Source: RPQJ01 sp963748985 (GTDB taxonomy: Bacteria; Pseudomonadota; Gammaproteobacteria; Steroidobacterales; Steroidobacteraceae). From it: 26,441 bases of DNA. Position 1 is the first letter of the stretch, and the number at the start of each line of letters is the position of its first letter. Below the pieces are notes generated by a model. It searched no databases. It was not told the DNA's origin and saw only the letters and a list, made by a program, of their open reading frames with translations. The stretch spans positions 1-26,441 of the forward strand of contig CAVVKQ010000021.1 of NCBI GenBank assembly GCA_963748985.1, in the 5' to 3' direction. The position numbers were made by a program, and so were the translations under genes. Shown here one piece after another: positions 8,333 to 15,893 of this stretch.

Positions 8333-9127
8333 TCAGCCGACGGGTTGGCCGCCGCGGCCCGCTCCGTCCACGAAGCGGGCGGCGCCCAGGGCAGACTCGC
8401 CGCTGTTCAATACTTCGAGTCCGCGCGCGAATTCGTTGCGCAACGCGTCGGCACGTTCGCGATCCCACTGGTCCCGGCACGACGCGCGGTCGGCGCGCAG
8501 GCAACCCTGCGGAAACGACGCGATCTCCAGCGCCAGCGCTTCCGCCGCGGCGCGCGATTCACCGCGGGGCACGACTCGATTGACGAGTCCCATGGCCAGC
8601 GCTTCGCTGGCACCCACGGCGCGACCGGTCAGGATCAAGTCGAGCGCGCGACCCTCGCCGACGAGGCGCGGCAGGCGGAAAGTGCCGCCGTCGATCAACG
8701 GCACACCCCAACGCCGGCAGAACACGCCGAGCGTTGCGTCCTCCTCGGCCACCCGCAGGTCGCACCACAGCGCTATTTCCAGTCCACCGGCGACCGCATG
8801 ACCCGCGATCGCCGCAATCACCGGTTTGCCGAGTTCCAACCGCGAAACCCCCATTGGTCCGAGGGCGTCGCCAGGCGCGCCGGTCGGTGCTTGCAGCACG
8901 GACGAATCCCAGCCACGGCTCACAGCCCCCAGGTCGGCACCGGCGCAAAACGTGCCGCCCTCGCCCCAAAGCACCAAGGCCCGGATGTGCGGGTCGCGGT
9001 CGAGGCTCAGGCAGGCTTGAGCCAGAGCCGCCGCGGTGGGCGGGTCCACGGCGTTCCGCACGGCGGGACGGTGCAGGATCACCGTGCCGATCGGGCCATT
9101 CTTCTCGACACGAATCGCGTCAGGCAT
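8333..9127 (-). CDS. Enoyl-CoA hydratase/isomerase (crotonase) family protein
   Basis: A 264-residue crotonase-fold enzyme acting on acyl-CoA thioesters in the cytoplasm. The first oxyanion loop is FCAGADLGAV (60-69) and the second is VAGGLEIALWCD (112-123), which supplies Glu117 at the position of the first catalytic Glu of rat hydratase. The second catalytic Glu is not evident: the region reads FCRRWGVPLIDGGTFRLPRL, a form common in uncharacterised crotonases. A straightforward 2-enoyl-CoA hydratase is therefore likely but not certain. The ATG at 9125-9127 with a GGAG site is preferred over a 47-codon upstream extension that has no homologous look. It stands alone, divergent from the sigma factor gene. 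Confidence 0.88.
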   Translation of the reverse strand: MPDAIRVEKNGPIGTVILHRPAVRNAVDPPTAAALAQACLSLDRDPHIRALVLWGEGGTFCAGADLGAVSRGWDSSVLQAPTGAPGDALGPMGVSRLELGKPVIAAIAGHAVAGGLEIALWCDLRVAEEDATLGVFCRRWGVPLIDGGTFRLPRLVGEGRALDLILTGRAVGASEALAMGLVNRVVPRGESRAAAEALALEIASFPQGCLRADRASCRDQWDRERADALRNEFARGLEVLNSGESALGAARFVDGAGRGGQPVG

Positions 9128-9234
9128 CGAGACTCCGGGGTAAACCTTTTGGCCGCGTGTCGCATCTGATCTGTCACAGGGGCACGTCACGGGCCGACAG
9201 GCGGCCTGTGTAGGATGCCGGACCCGGCCGCAAG

Positions 9235-9843
9235 GTGCGACGGGTAGCAGCGAGGTGGGTCTTGGCACACGCCGGGGAGGTCGTCGATGAACTGCAGCGC
9301 ATGCGCGAGGCGGCCGAGGAGCGCCGGCTGGTCACGTCCGCGGCAGACGGTTCGTCCGTGGCCTTCGAGCAGCTCTACCGCCGGCATTCGGCGCGTGTCC
9401 ACGCGTTGTGCCTGCGCATGACCGGCAACGTCGCGACGGCCGAAGACTGCACGCAGGAGGCCTTCGTGCAGGCGTGGCGGAATTTGCCGCGTTTCGAGGC
9501 ACGCAGCGCGTTCGGGACGTGGCTGCACAGGATCGCGGTTAACGTGGTGCTGCAGCAGGCGCGACGTCGGGGTGAGTCGCTTGGCGCCGGGGATTCGGTG
9601 GAGCGTGAGGTCGCCGATGTCCTGGCCGACCACTCGACGGTCGATCCGGGTCGCAGCCGTGACCTCGAAACGGCCATCGCCGGGCTGCCCTCGGGAGCTC
9701 GGCACGTGCTGGTGCTGGTGGGCGTGTACGGCCACTCGCACGAGGAAGCCTCGCAACTGCTCGGCATTGCCGTCGGCACCTGCAAGGCACAGTTACACCG
9801 GGCCCGTGCGCTGTTGAGTGCCAGGCTCGGAGAGACGGGGTGA
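9235..9843 (+). CDS. ECF-type RNA polymerase sigma factor
   Basis: An alternative sigma factor of the extracytoplasmic-function class. Region 2 runs from AFEQLYRRHSARVHALCLRM through GNVATAEDCTQEAFVQAWRN (about 43-85), with the -10 recognition part in RSAFGTWLHRIAVNVVL. Region 4 is at 147-197, with GHSHEEASQLLGIAVGTCKA as the -35 binding helix-turn-helix. The longest frame starts with GTG at 9235 (202 residues). A TTG at 9262 has a better spaced GAGG, and an ATG at 9301 leaves about 20 residues before region 2, as is usual, so the true start may be either. It is four bases ahead of the probable anti-sigma gene, and the arrangement with a DUF4097 protein suggests envelope-stress control. Confidence 0.9.
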   Translation: MRRVAARWVLAHAGEVVDELQRMREAAEERRLVTSAADGSSVAFEQLYRRHSARVHALCLRMTGNVATAEDCTQEAFVQAWRNLPRFEARSAFGTWLHRIAVNVVLQQARRRGESLGAGDSVEREVADVLADHSTVDPGRSRDLETAIAGLPSGARHVLVLVGVYGHSHEEASQLLGIAVGTCKAQLHRARALLSARLGETG

Positions 9844-9847
9844 AACC

Positions 9848-10510
9848 ATGACGCAGGATGAACGAACAGCACAGGATGCCTTCACGCGACTCGATGCCCG
9901 GCTCGGCGAGTTGCCGCTGGAGGTGGCACCCGGTCGTGACTTGTGGCCAGACATCGCGGCACGGATCGAAGAACGTGCGCAGCCGGTCCCGTCCACGACC
10001 CGTGGTGCCGCCTGGCTCCGGCAGGCAGCGGCTGCGGTGGTGCTCGTCGCAGGCTCCTCACTGCTCACCGCGAGCCTGCTCGACAGGAGTGTCCTGGTAC
10101 AGCAGTCTGCAGTGCCTGCTGCCCCGGCGAGTTCAGTCGCGGCGTCGAACGCGGCGGTGGCCATGCCAGCTGCTTTCGGGCCGGCGGGTCAGCTCGATCC
10201 GGAATACGTCGCGGCCCGCCGTCAGTTGACGCAGGTGCTGGACCAGCGCATCGCCGCACTGCCGACGTCGGCGCGTGCGAAGCTCGAGTTCAATCTCGGT
10301 GAGATGCGTCGCGCCGCGGATGAGATCAATGTCGCGCTTGCCGAACAGCCGGGCGACCCGCTGCTCGAAGAGCTGCTGCTCAAGACGTACCAGGACGAGC
10401 TGGCCGTGCTGTCGAACATCAGCCAGTTGACCAACAGTCTCGCGAACGCGCCAGTGAATACGCCAGCGAATATGCCAACGTCGCCGACTGGCGAGAGGAT
10501 GCAGTTATGA
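9848..10510 (+). CDS. Probable anti-sigma factor, single-pass membrane protein
   Basis: A 220-residue protein with a cytoplasmic N-terminal part (1-54), one transmembrane helix (about 55-78, AWLRQAAAAVVLVAGSSLL) and an extracytoplasmic C-terminal part with a helical, charged stretch (about 118-195). The segment ELPLEVAPGRDLWPDIAARI (21-40) resembles the N-terminal segment of ECF anti-sigma proteins found beside such sigma factors. There are no Cys residues, so it is not a zinc anti-sigma (ZAS) protein. The ATG at 9848 has a strong purine-rich site (GGAGA/GGGGTGA) overlapping the sigma stop. It overlaps the DUF4097 gene by four bases. Assignment as anti-sigma rests on topology and position more than on a diagnostic motif. 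Confidence 0.72.
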   Translation: MTQDERTAQDAFTRLDARLGELPLEVAPGRDLWPDIAARIEERAQPVPSTTRGAAWLRQAAAAVVLVAGSSLLTASLLDRSVLVQQSAVPAAPASSVAASNAAVAMPAAFGPAGQLDPEYVAARRQLTQVLDQRIAALPTSARAKLEFNLGEMRRAADEINVALAEQPGDPLLEELLLKTYQDELAVLSNISQLTNSLANAPVNTPANMPTSPTGERMQL

Positions 10511-11424
10511 AGACCGACATTGTCGCCATCCCCAGCGGCCGAACCATGGCGCGATCCATCGCGCTTTTCGTCGCGACCCTGCCACTCGTCGCGCTTGCCG
10601 GCACGCCGATCGACAAGCGCACGGCGGCGGATCCGGCCGGAACCGTCGAGATCTCGAACATGGCGGGATCGGTCGTGGTGACGGGTTGGGACCGCAACGA
10701 GGTCGAGGTCACGGGTGAACTCGGCAAGGGCACGGAACGGCTCGACTTCACCAAGTCCGACAAGGTCACCCGCATCAAGGTGATCCTGCCCGACCGGTCC
10801 CACCACGTCGACGACACCGACCTGATCGTGAAGGTGCCCGCCGGTTCCCAGGTGTCGATCAACACCGTCAGCGCCGATATCGGTGTCCAGGCCGTGCGCG
10901 GCACGCAACGCCTGCAGTCGGTGAGCGGCGACATGCGCACCGAGACGAGCGGCGAGGACCTGGAGTGCCGTACCGTCAGTGGCGACGTGACCATCGCCGG
11001 TTCCGGCAGGCAGGGACTGGTGTCGATCACGACCGTGAGCGGTGATGCCAGCGCCACCCGGCTCGCGGGCGAAGTGAATGGCAGCACCGTGAGTGGCGAC
11101 TTTACGCTCGCCGTCGGCGAAACCAGCAGGTCGCGCCTGCGGTCGACCAGCGGCAACCTGACGCTGCAGGGTTCGCTGGCACCGGACGCGCGCGTCGACA
11201 TCGAAAGCATCAGCGGGGACGTGCGGCTCGACCTGGTCGGAAAGACCGGCGCGGACTACGACGTGTCGAGCTTCAGCGGCGAGATCCGCCCCTGCTTCGG
11301 GCCCACGCCCGTGCGCACCGATGAATACGCTCCTGGCAAGGAATGGCGCCATCAGGAAGCCAACGCCAGCGCCCGTGTGCGCATCAAGACGCTGAGCGGC
11401 GACGTCGGTGTGTGCCGGAAGTAG
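10507..11424 (+). CDS. DUF4097 family exported beta-repeat protein
   Basis: A 305-residue protein with a signal peptide (hydrophobic stretch 16-31, cleavage near ALA-G) and a right-handed beta-type repeat array. The repeat core is [TS]-x-SG-[DNE] and occurs about nine times: TVSAD (120), SVSGD, TVSGD (three times), STSGN, SISGD, SFSGE and TLSGD (near 296), at 18-21 residue steps. This is the DUF4097 pattern; these proteins are seen beside ECF sigma/anti-sigma pairs and probably act at the envelope, but no biochemical role is established here. The ATG at 10507 is within the anti-sigma stop (ATGA) with GAGAGGA upstream. Met14 (10546) would give a more compact signal peptide. Two Cys residues near the C-terminus (263, 303) could form a disulfide. 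Confidence 0.85.
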   Translation: MKTDIVAIPSGRTMARSIALFVATLPLVALAGTPIDKRTAADPAGTVEISNMAGSVVVTGWDRNEVEVTGELGKGTERLDFTKSDKVTRIKVILPDRSHHVDDTDLIVKVPAGSQVSINTVSADIGVQAVRGTQRLQSVSGDMRTETSGEDLECRTVSGDVTIAGSGRQGLVSITTVSGDASATRLAGEVNGSTVSGDFTLAVGETSRSRLRSTSGNLTLQGSLAPDARVDIESISGDVRLDLVGKTGADYDVSSFSGEIRPCFGPTPVRTDEYAPGKEWRHQEANASARVRIKTLSGDVGVCRK

Positions 11425-11511
11425 CCCGCGGGGATACGCTCGCAACGTGGATTGAGGGACAATGCGGCGCGGGTGAACGTCTGCGCGCTGCGGCGGCCTC
11501 AGTAACGCGAC

Positions 11512-11532
11512 CCGCGGCCGGGCGGGCCGCGG
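11512..11532 (+). other. Perfect GC hairpin in the leader of the TolB/TPR gene
   Basis: CCGCGGCC (11512-11519) and GGCCGCGG (11525-11532) form an 8-bp perfect stem around a 5-base loop, 31 bases before the ATG at 11564. No T-run follows on either strand, so it is not a canonical intrinsic terminator. It may attenuate read-through from the sigma operon or shape the leader. The rest of the 139-bp gap shows no ORF. Confidence 0.35.
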
Positions 11533-11563
11533 CCCATGGTGGGAATGACGAAACGGGCAACCG

Positions 11564-13390
11564 ATGGCTTTCCTCGCTGAAATCAAGCGTCGTCGCGTCG
11601 GCAAGGTCGCCATCGCGTACGGCGCCGTAGCCTGGGCGGTCACGGAGGCCGCCTCCGTCGTGCTGCCCGCCCTGTACGTGCCCGAATGGGCCATGACCTT
11701 CCTGGTCATTTTCCTGCTGGTCGGGTTCCCGATCGCGATGGTGCTGGCGTGGGTGTTCGACGTCAGTGCGACGGGCATCGAGCGCACTGAGCCGTTGCCC
11801 GGGGCGCCGCCGCAGATTCAGTTCCGTACGCGTGCGGCGTTCGGCGTCGTCGTGGTGATCGCAATGGCGGGGCTGGGCTACCTGCTGTACGAACGCGGCC
11901 TCGGCCGTGCCGAGGCGGCCGGGAGCCCCAGTTCGATCGCGGTGCTGCCGTTCGCCAACCTGAGCGGCGACGCCAGCAAGGACTACTTCAGCGACGGCAT
12001 GTCCGAAGAGCTGCTGAACCTGCTGGCCCGCGTGCCCGGGCTCAAGGTGGCTGCCCGCACTTCCGCGTTCGCCTACAAGGGCCGCAATGTCGACGTGCGC
12101 GAAGTCGGCAAGGATCTCGGCGTCGAGACGGTGCTCGAGGGCAGCGTGCGCCAGTCCGGCGACCAGGTGCGCATCACGGCGCAGTTGATCGACGCGGAGT
12201 CGGGCTTTCACATCTGGTCGGAAACCTACGACCGACGGTTGGCGGACATCTTCACGGTGCAGGACGAGATCGCGACTGCAATCGTCTACAAGCTGAAGAT
12301 CGAACTCGCGCCCAAGGAGCAGCAGCTTGCGCAGCGTGACGCGGCGCCCACCCAGAACGTCGAGGCCTACGAGTTCTACCTGCAGGCACGGGCAATCTGG
12401 AAGCGCCGCGGGGAGGACAACCTGAGGCGCGCCATCGAGTTGTATCAGTCCGCGCTGGCGCGCGATCCTGGGTTCGCGCGTGCACACGCAGCACTGGCCT
12501 CCGCCTACGTCGTGCTGCCCGGTTACAGCAAGGAGGAAGGCGACGAGGAAAAGTTCCTGCCGATGGCCGTGCAGTCGGCTCGGCAGGCGCTGGCGCTCGA
12601 CCCGAAAATTGGCGAGGCGCACGCCGTGCTGGCGCAGATCAACTCCGAACGCGGCAACCTGCTCGATGCCGAGTCCGGATTCTTCTTCGCCATCTCGCTG
12701 GAGCCGAACGAGCCCACCCCGCACCACTGGTATTCGATCCTGCTGCAGAAGGTCGGTCGCCTGGAGGCGGCGCTCGAGCAGGCCCGGGCTGCGTACGAGC
12801 TCGACCCGAGCGCGCCCGTGCTGGCGTTGAACCTCGCCGACGTCTACCTGATGCGAGGCGAAGACGAACGCGCATTGCACTTCTCGAAGCTCGCCAGCGA
12901 ACTTGGCATCAGCAGCGGCACGAGCAAGGGCATCGATGCCGCGGTGGCGATGCGTCGCGGACAGTGGGACGAGTCGAAGCGACTGCTGCTGGCGCAGGAA
13001 CACCTGCCGGCCGAGCTGAAATCGAAAGTGGGTGACTTCATCGACGCCATTGCGAATCCGGCCAAGCGCCCGGCCGTCGTGGCAGGTTTGCGCGCGGTCG
13101 ACCCGGACGTTGCAAAGCAGGTGGACTTGTTGATGCCCTACCTGCAGTTGGGGCAGAACGACATCGCATATCAGATCATCGAGGACTCGCTCGCGCGCGA
13201 CCGCATGGCGTGGTTGCGCGACTGGAACGTCATGAACGCCTGGAGTCCCGAAGCCGCAGGCTTCCGCAAGGACTCCCGCTTCTCGAATCTCGTCGAGCGC
13301 ATCGGGCTGGTCGACTACTGGAAGCAATACGGTTACCCGGACCACTGCCGCGCCGGACCCGGCGACCTTGCCCTCGTCTGTTCGTCGTGA
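11564..13390 (+). CDS. TolB-like/FlgO-domain membrane protein with TPR repeats
   Basis: A 608-residue inner-membrane protein. Two or three hydrophobic helices are near the N-terminus (about 17-37, 43-66 and 91-108). These are followed by a TolB-like N-terminal/FlgO-type domain (about 123-247) that begins SSIAVLPFANLSGD and contains YFSDGMSEELLNLLARVPGL and FHIWSETYDRRLADIF. The remainder (about 265-560) is alpha-helical with TPR signatures such as ARDPGFARAHAALASAYVVL and LEAALEQARAAYELDPSAPV. Proteins of this architecture are often fused to adenylate cyclase or winged-helix domains; neither is present here, so it is probably a scaffold or sensor. The stop codon overlaps the mutY start (GTGA), indicating coupling. 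Function unknown. Confidence 0.83.
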   Translation: MAFLAEIKRRRVGKVAIAYGAVAWAVTEAASVVLPALYVPEWAMTFLVIFLLVGFPIAMVLAWVFDVSATGIERTEPLPGAPPQIQFRTRAAFGVVVVIAMAGLGYLLYERGLGRAEAAGSPSSIAVLPFANLSGDASKDYFSDGMSEELLNLLARVPGLKVAARTSAFAYKGRNVDVREVGKDLGVETVLEGSVRQSGDQVRITAQLIDAESGFHIWSETYDRRLADIFTVQDEIATAIVYKLKIELAPKEQQLAQRDAAPTQNVEAYEFYLQARAIWKRRGEDNLRRAIELYQSALARDPGFARAHAALASAYVVLPGYSKEEGDEEKFLPMAVQSARQALALDPKIGEAHAVLAQINSERGNLLDAESGFFFAISLEPNEPTPHHWYSILLQKVGRLEAALEQARAAYELDPSAPVLALNLADVYLMRGEDERALHFSKLASELGISSGTSKGIDAAVAMRRGQWDESKRLLLAQEHLPAELKSKVGDFIDAIANPAKRPAVVAGLRAVDPDVAKQVDLLMPYLQLGQNDIAYQIIEDSLARDRMAWLRDWNVMNAWSPEAAGFRKDSRFSNLVERIGLVDYWKQYGYPDHCRAGPGDLALVCSS

Positions 13391-14430
13391 GCGCGGCGGA
13401 GATCGCGCCGGCGCTGCTGCGCTGGTTCGAGAGCGACGGCCGCAAGGACCTGCCGTGGCAGCGCGACCGCACACCATACCGCGTGTGGATCTCCGAAATC
13501 ATGCTGCAGCAGACGCAGGTCGGAACGGCTGCCGGCTACTATGAGCGCTTCATCGCGCGCTTTCCGCAGGTGCGCGACCTTGCTGCAGCCCAGCTCGACG
13601 AAGTTCTGCATCTCTGGTCCGGCCTCGGCTACTACGCGCGCGCCCGCAATCTGCAGCGTACGGCCCAGATACTCGTGCAGTGTCATCGTGGTGAGTTTCC
13701 AGCGACGCTCGATGAGGTGATGGCGCTGCCCGGCATCGGGCGCTCGACGGCAGGCGCGATCCTGGCGTTGTCTCGCGGCGAACGTCATCCGATCCTCGAT
13801 GGCAACGTCAGGCGCGTGCTGGCACGCTACTTTGCGGTCGACGGATTTCCTGGCGACGCGGCAGTCGAACGCAGGTTGTGGGCGCTGGCGGAAGAATGCA
13901 CGCCGTACTCGCGCGTGGACGAATACACGCAAGGCATCATGGATCTCGGCGCGACGATCTGCACGCGGGCCAATCCCGCCTGCCTGTTGTGTCCGGTCAA
14001 CCATGCATGCGAGGCCCGGCGGAATGATGCACAGCGACTGTATCCCGCGCCGAAGGCGCGCAAGGCGCGCCCGCAGCGCGAGGCGTGGGTCGTGCTGGCA
14101 CGCCGCGGCAACAAGGTGCTGCTTGAGCGACGGCCGGCCAGCGGCATCTGGGGCGGGCTGTGGGGTCTACCGGAATTCTCGACGCGCCAGCACGCCGCCC
14201 AATGGTGCCGGGAGCACCTGGTGGGTTCGTCGGCGGTGCAGCCGGAAGAACCACTCAGGCACGCGTTCAGTCACTTCGACTACGACATCAAACCGCTTAC
14301 GGTGCGGTGCGCCGGCAAGGCGCCCGCACTGCGCGATGATGATCGCTACCGCTGGTACGACGTCGAGGCTCCGGCCGCGGTGGGAGTGCCGAAGCCGATC
14401 ACGACGCTGCTGCAGCGGCCGCAGCGCTGA
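13387..14430 (+). CDS. mutY: A/G-specific adenine DNA glycosylase MutY
   Basis: A 347-residue base-excision repair enzyme that removes adenine mispaired with 8-oxoguanine. The catalytic Glu37 lies in SEIMLQQTQV, the helix-hairpin-helix is LPGIGRSTAGAIL (114-126), and the catalytic Asp is Asp138 in ILDGNVRRVLAR. The [4Fe-4S] ligands are Cys192, Cys199, Cys202 and Cys208 (C-x6-C-x2-C-x5-C). These positions are numerically the same as I recall for E. coli MutY. The C-terminal NUDIX-like domain that reads 8-oxoguanine starts about 225 and includes GIWGGLWGLPEF and the FSHFDYDIKPL strand. The start is GTG at 13387, inside the stop of the TPR gene (GTGA). In many gammaproteobacteria mutY is followed by yggX; here yggX is 1.5 kb away on the other strand. 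Confidence 0.95.
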   Translation: MSAAEIAPALLRWFESDGRKDLPWQRDRTPYRVWISEIMLQQTQVGTAAGYYERFIARFPQVRDLAAAQLDEVLHLWSGLGYYARARNLQRTAQILVQCHRGEFPATLDEVMALPGIGRSTAGAILALSRGERHPILDGNVRRVLARYFAVDGFPGDAAVERRLWALAEECTPYSRVDEYTQGIMDLGATICTRANPACLLCPVNHACEARRNDAQRLYPAPKARKARPQREAWVVLARRGNKVLLERRPASGIWGGLWGLPEFSTRQHAAQWCREHLVGSSAVQPEEPLRHAFSHFDYDIKPLTVRCAGKAPALRDDDRYRWYDVEAPAAVGVPKPITTLLQRPQR

Positions 14431-14595
14431 GCGGCCAATGCAACCCGGAAGCGGTGGCACGTGAATCGGGCGCCGTTTCTTCGGCAGAACTTGCTCGGGG
14501 CTGGCTCCCCGGGCGATCGATCGCTGCGGTGCTCGCAGTCCTCTTTGTCGCGCGTCGGATCACAAGGCGTCGCCCGGCGTGAGGGCCAGCAGCAC

Positions 14596-14688
14596 CTGTG
14601 CCCTGCGCAGCGTTTACGCAAGGCGCGGCCGCAGCGCGAGGCATGGGTCCTGGCCGAGTTCCCGACACGTGAACACGCGGCAAGAATG
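14596..14688 (+). pseudogene. Decayed fragment of a second mutY-like gene
   Basis: The 315-bp gap after mutY contains a short copy of mutY C-terminal coding sequence with internal deletions. In one frame it reads LCP-AQRL-RKARPQREAWV-LAEFPTREHAA. The intact gene has LCP, AQRL, RKARPQREAWV and LPEFSTRQHAA in the same order but separated by further residues, so about three in-frame blocks are missing. Bases 14617-14649 match 14059-14091 at 31 of 33 positions, and both differences are synonymous. Bases 14650-14685 match 14167-14202 at about 23 of 36, again mostly at third positions. The fragment has no sensible start or catalytic domain. The first 165 bases of the gap (14431-14595) show nothing recognisable. 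Confidence 0.7.
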
Positions 14689-14712
14689 AGCCCGCCTTTG
14701 CGGGGCGGGCTC
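14688..14712 (-). terminator. Intrinsic terminator of the outer-membrane barrel gene
   Basis: GAGCCCGCC (14688-14696) and GGCGGGCTC (14704-14712) form a perfect 9-bp stem around a 7-base loop. Read on the minus strand the stem is followed by ATTCTT, a modest T-rich tail, 34 bases after the stop codon of the barrel gene. It also abuts the mutY-like remnant. Confidence 0.7.
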
Positions 14713-14745
14713 GTTCAGTCGGTGGGCAGAAGCTGGAGCTGGGCG

Positions 14746-15264
14746 TCAGAATTTCCAGACCACGCCGACAGACCACATGTCGGCATCGGCTTCCTCGATC
14801 TGGAACCACTGCCACTCGGCGACGACGCCGAGATTGTCGGTGAAGTCATAGCCGGCTCCGATGCCCCATGAAAGATCTGAACCGCTGCTGTTGGCCTCCT
14901 GGCCACTGTTGCCCGTAAAGTCGATATCGGCATCCCAGAAGTAATAGCCGACCTTGCCGAAAACGTCGAACTGCTCGTTGACCGGCCAGTTGCCCTTGGC
15001 CGACAGATTGATACCGGTCGAGTCGATGCCGAAGCCGCCGTCCCGGACCGTGCCGCCGTCGATGTATTCGACTTCGCCACCGACGAACTGGTTGAACATC
15101 CAGCCGCCAAAGAGCTTGTAGCCTGTATCGGATTCACTGAACCCGCTTTCGTCCACGTTGAAGATGCCAAGGCTTGCGCCGGCATAGAAGCCACCGTCAT
15201 CGGCGGCCATGGCAGGGGATGCCGCCAGCAGGGTCGTCGCAACGGCCGCGAGTATGAGTTTCAT
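14746..15264 (-). CDS. Outer-membrane beta-barrel protein (OmpA/OmpX-like fold)
   Basis: A 172-residue exported protein. Residues 1-20 form a signal peptide ending AMA-A. The mature part alternates polar and hydrophobic residues in about eight short strands, such as GGFYAGASLGIFNV, GYKLFGGWMFN, VGGEVEYIDGG, GINLSAKGNWPV, FDVFGKVGYYFWDADI, LSWGIGAGYDFT and LGVVAEWQWFQI. It ends in a terminal aromatic (VGVVWKF), the signal recognised by the BAM machinery. This fits the eight-stranded outer-membrane protein beta-barrel domain. There is no peptidoglycan-binding OmpA C-terminal domain. The ATG has a GGAG site, an AT-rich promoter region upstream and a hairpin terminator downstream, so it is monocistronic. 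The role (structural, adhesion or small channel) cannot be assigned. Confidence 0.85.
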   Translation of the reverse strand: MKLILAAVATTLLAASPAMAADDGGFYAGASLGIFNVDESGFSESDTGYKLFGGWMFNQFVGGEVEYIDGGTVRDGGFGIDSTGINLSAKGNWPVNEQFDVFGKVGYYFWDADIDFTGNSGQEANSSGSDLSWGIGAGYDFTDNLGVVAEWQWFQIEEADADMWSVGVVWKF

Positions 15265-15357
15265 GGTGAGTTCTCCGGGGTGGGTAGCTGAAGCTGGGAG
15301 CCGACGCGTGCGCCTGGACCTGAATGCCAGAGCAGTCGATTGGCTTTGATGGCAAAA

Positions 15358-15363
15358 ATGATA
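15358..15363 (-). promoter_or_regulatory. Candidate -10 box of the barrel gene in an AT-rich upstream tract
   Basis: TATCAT on the minus strand lies 94 bases before the barrel-gene ATG, inside an AT-rich stretch (about 15345-15430) that stands out in this GC-rich window. The -35 position 16-18 bases further up (TGAAAA-like) is a poor match. The 230-bp gap 15265-15494 otherwise has no gene. Confidence 0.3.
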
Positions 15364-15494
15364 CAGATGGCATTCGACGTTTTCATCGCGGAAAATGCCT
15401 AAAATGAAAATTCGTTGCGCTAAAACAACGCTCGGTGAGCCATCTGGATGCCGCTATGAGCCACCTTGCGTGGCTGCTCGATCTGCACCAGGTC

Positions 15495-15893
15495 TCAGCT
15501 CCGGCCCGGCGCACGAAAGGCATGAGCAGCGACAGCGGCCCAGCCCAGCATGAAGAATGCGCCGCCAATCGGCGCGACCATCCCAAGCCAGCGCGGCGCG
15601 CCAAAGGTCATCGCGTAGATGGACCCCGAGAAGAAAGCGATGCCGATGCCGAACAACACGGCAGCACGTTGCAGCCATGGCGAGGGCGGCGTTACCTGCG
15701 CGATCACACCGACGAGAATCAGGCCAATGGAGTGGACCTGCTGATAGGTGACGCCGGTGACGTAGCTCGACAGTTGCCTGGGCGTCAGCACCGACTGCAA
15801 GCCGTGAGCGCCGAACGCGCCGAGGATGACGCCGGCGAGCATCAGCAGCGCACCGGCGGCGATACAGCGCATCGCCAGGCGCTCCAGGATCAT
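15495..15893 (-). CDS. DUF423 family small membrane protein
   Basis: A 132-residue inner-membrane protein with four hydrophobic helices (about 11-33, 52-70, 76-96 and 102-126). The family signatures GAFGAHGL (25-32), YQQVHSIGL (50-58) and FFSGSIYAMTFG (87-98) identify it as DUF423 (relatives YgdD, YwdK). No biochemical function is known for the family. The start codon overlaps the yggX stop by four bases (ATGA), so the two genes are translated together. A link to iron or redox homeostasis would be only guilt by association with yggX. Confidence 0.88.
   Translation of the reverse strand: MILERLAMRCIAAGALLMLAGVILGAFGAHGLQSVLTPRQLSSYVTGVTYQQVHSIGLILVGVIAQVTPPSPWLQRAAVLFGIGIAFFSGSIYAMTFGAPRWLGMVAPIGGAFFMLGWAAVAAHAFRAPGRS

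Noticed and set aside
10222..13477. Two long minus-strand frames (521 and 697 codons) opposite the DUF4097, TPR and mutY genes
   Set aside because: They span several unrelated genes on the other strand, with no ribosome binding site or domain; typical of high-GC third-position bias.
14461..14871. 136-codon plus frame downstream of mutY as a real gene
   Set aside because: Only the middle 31 codons resemble MutY; the rest is arbitrary, it runs antisense into the barrel gene and crosses that gene's terminator. Kept as a remnant instead.
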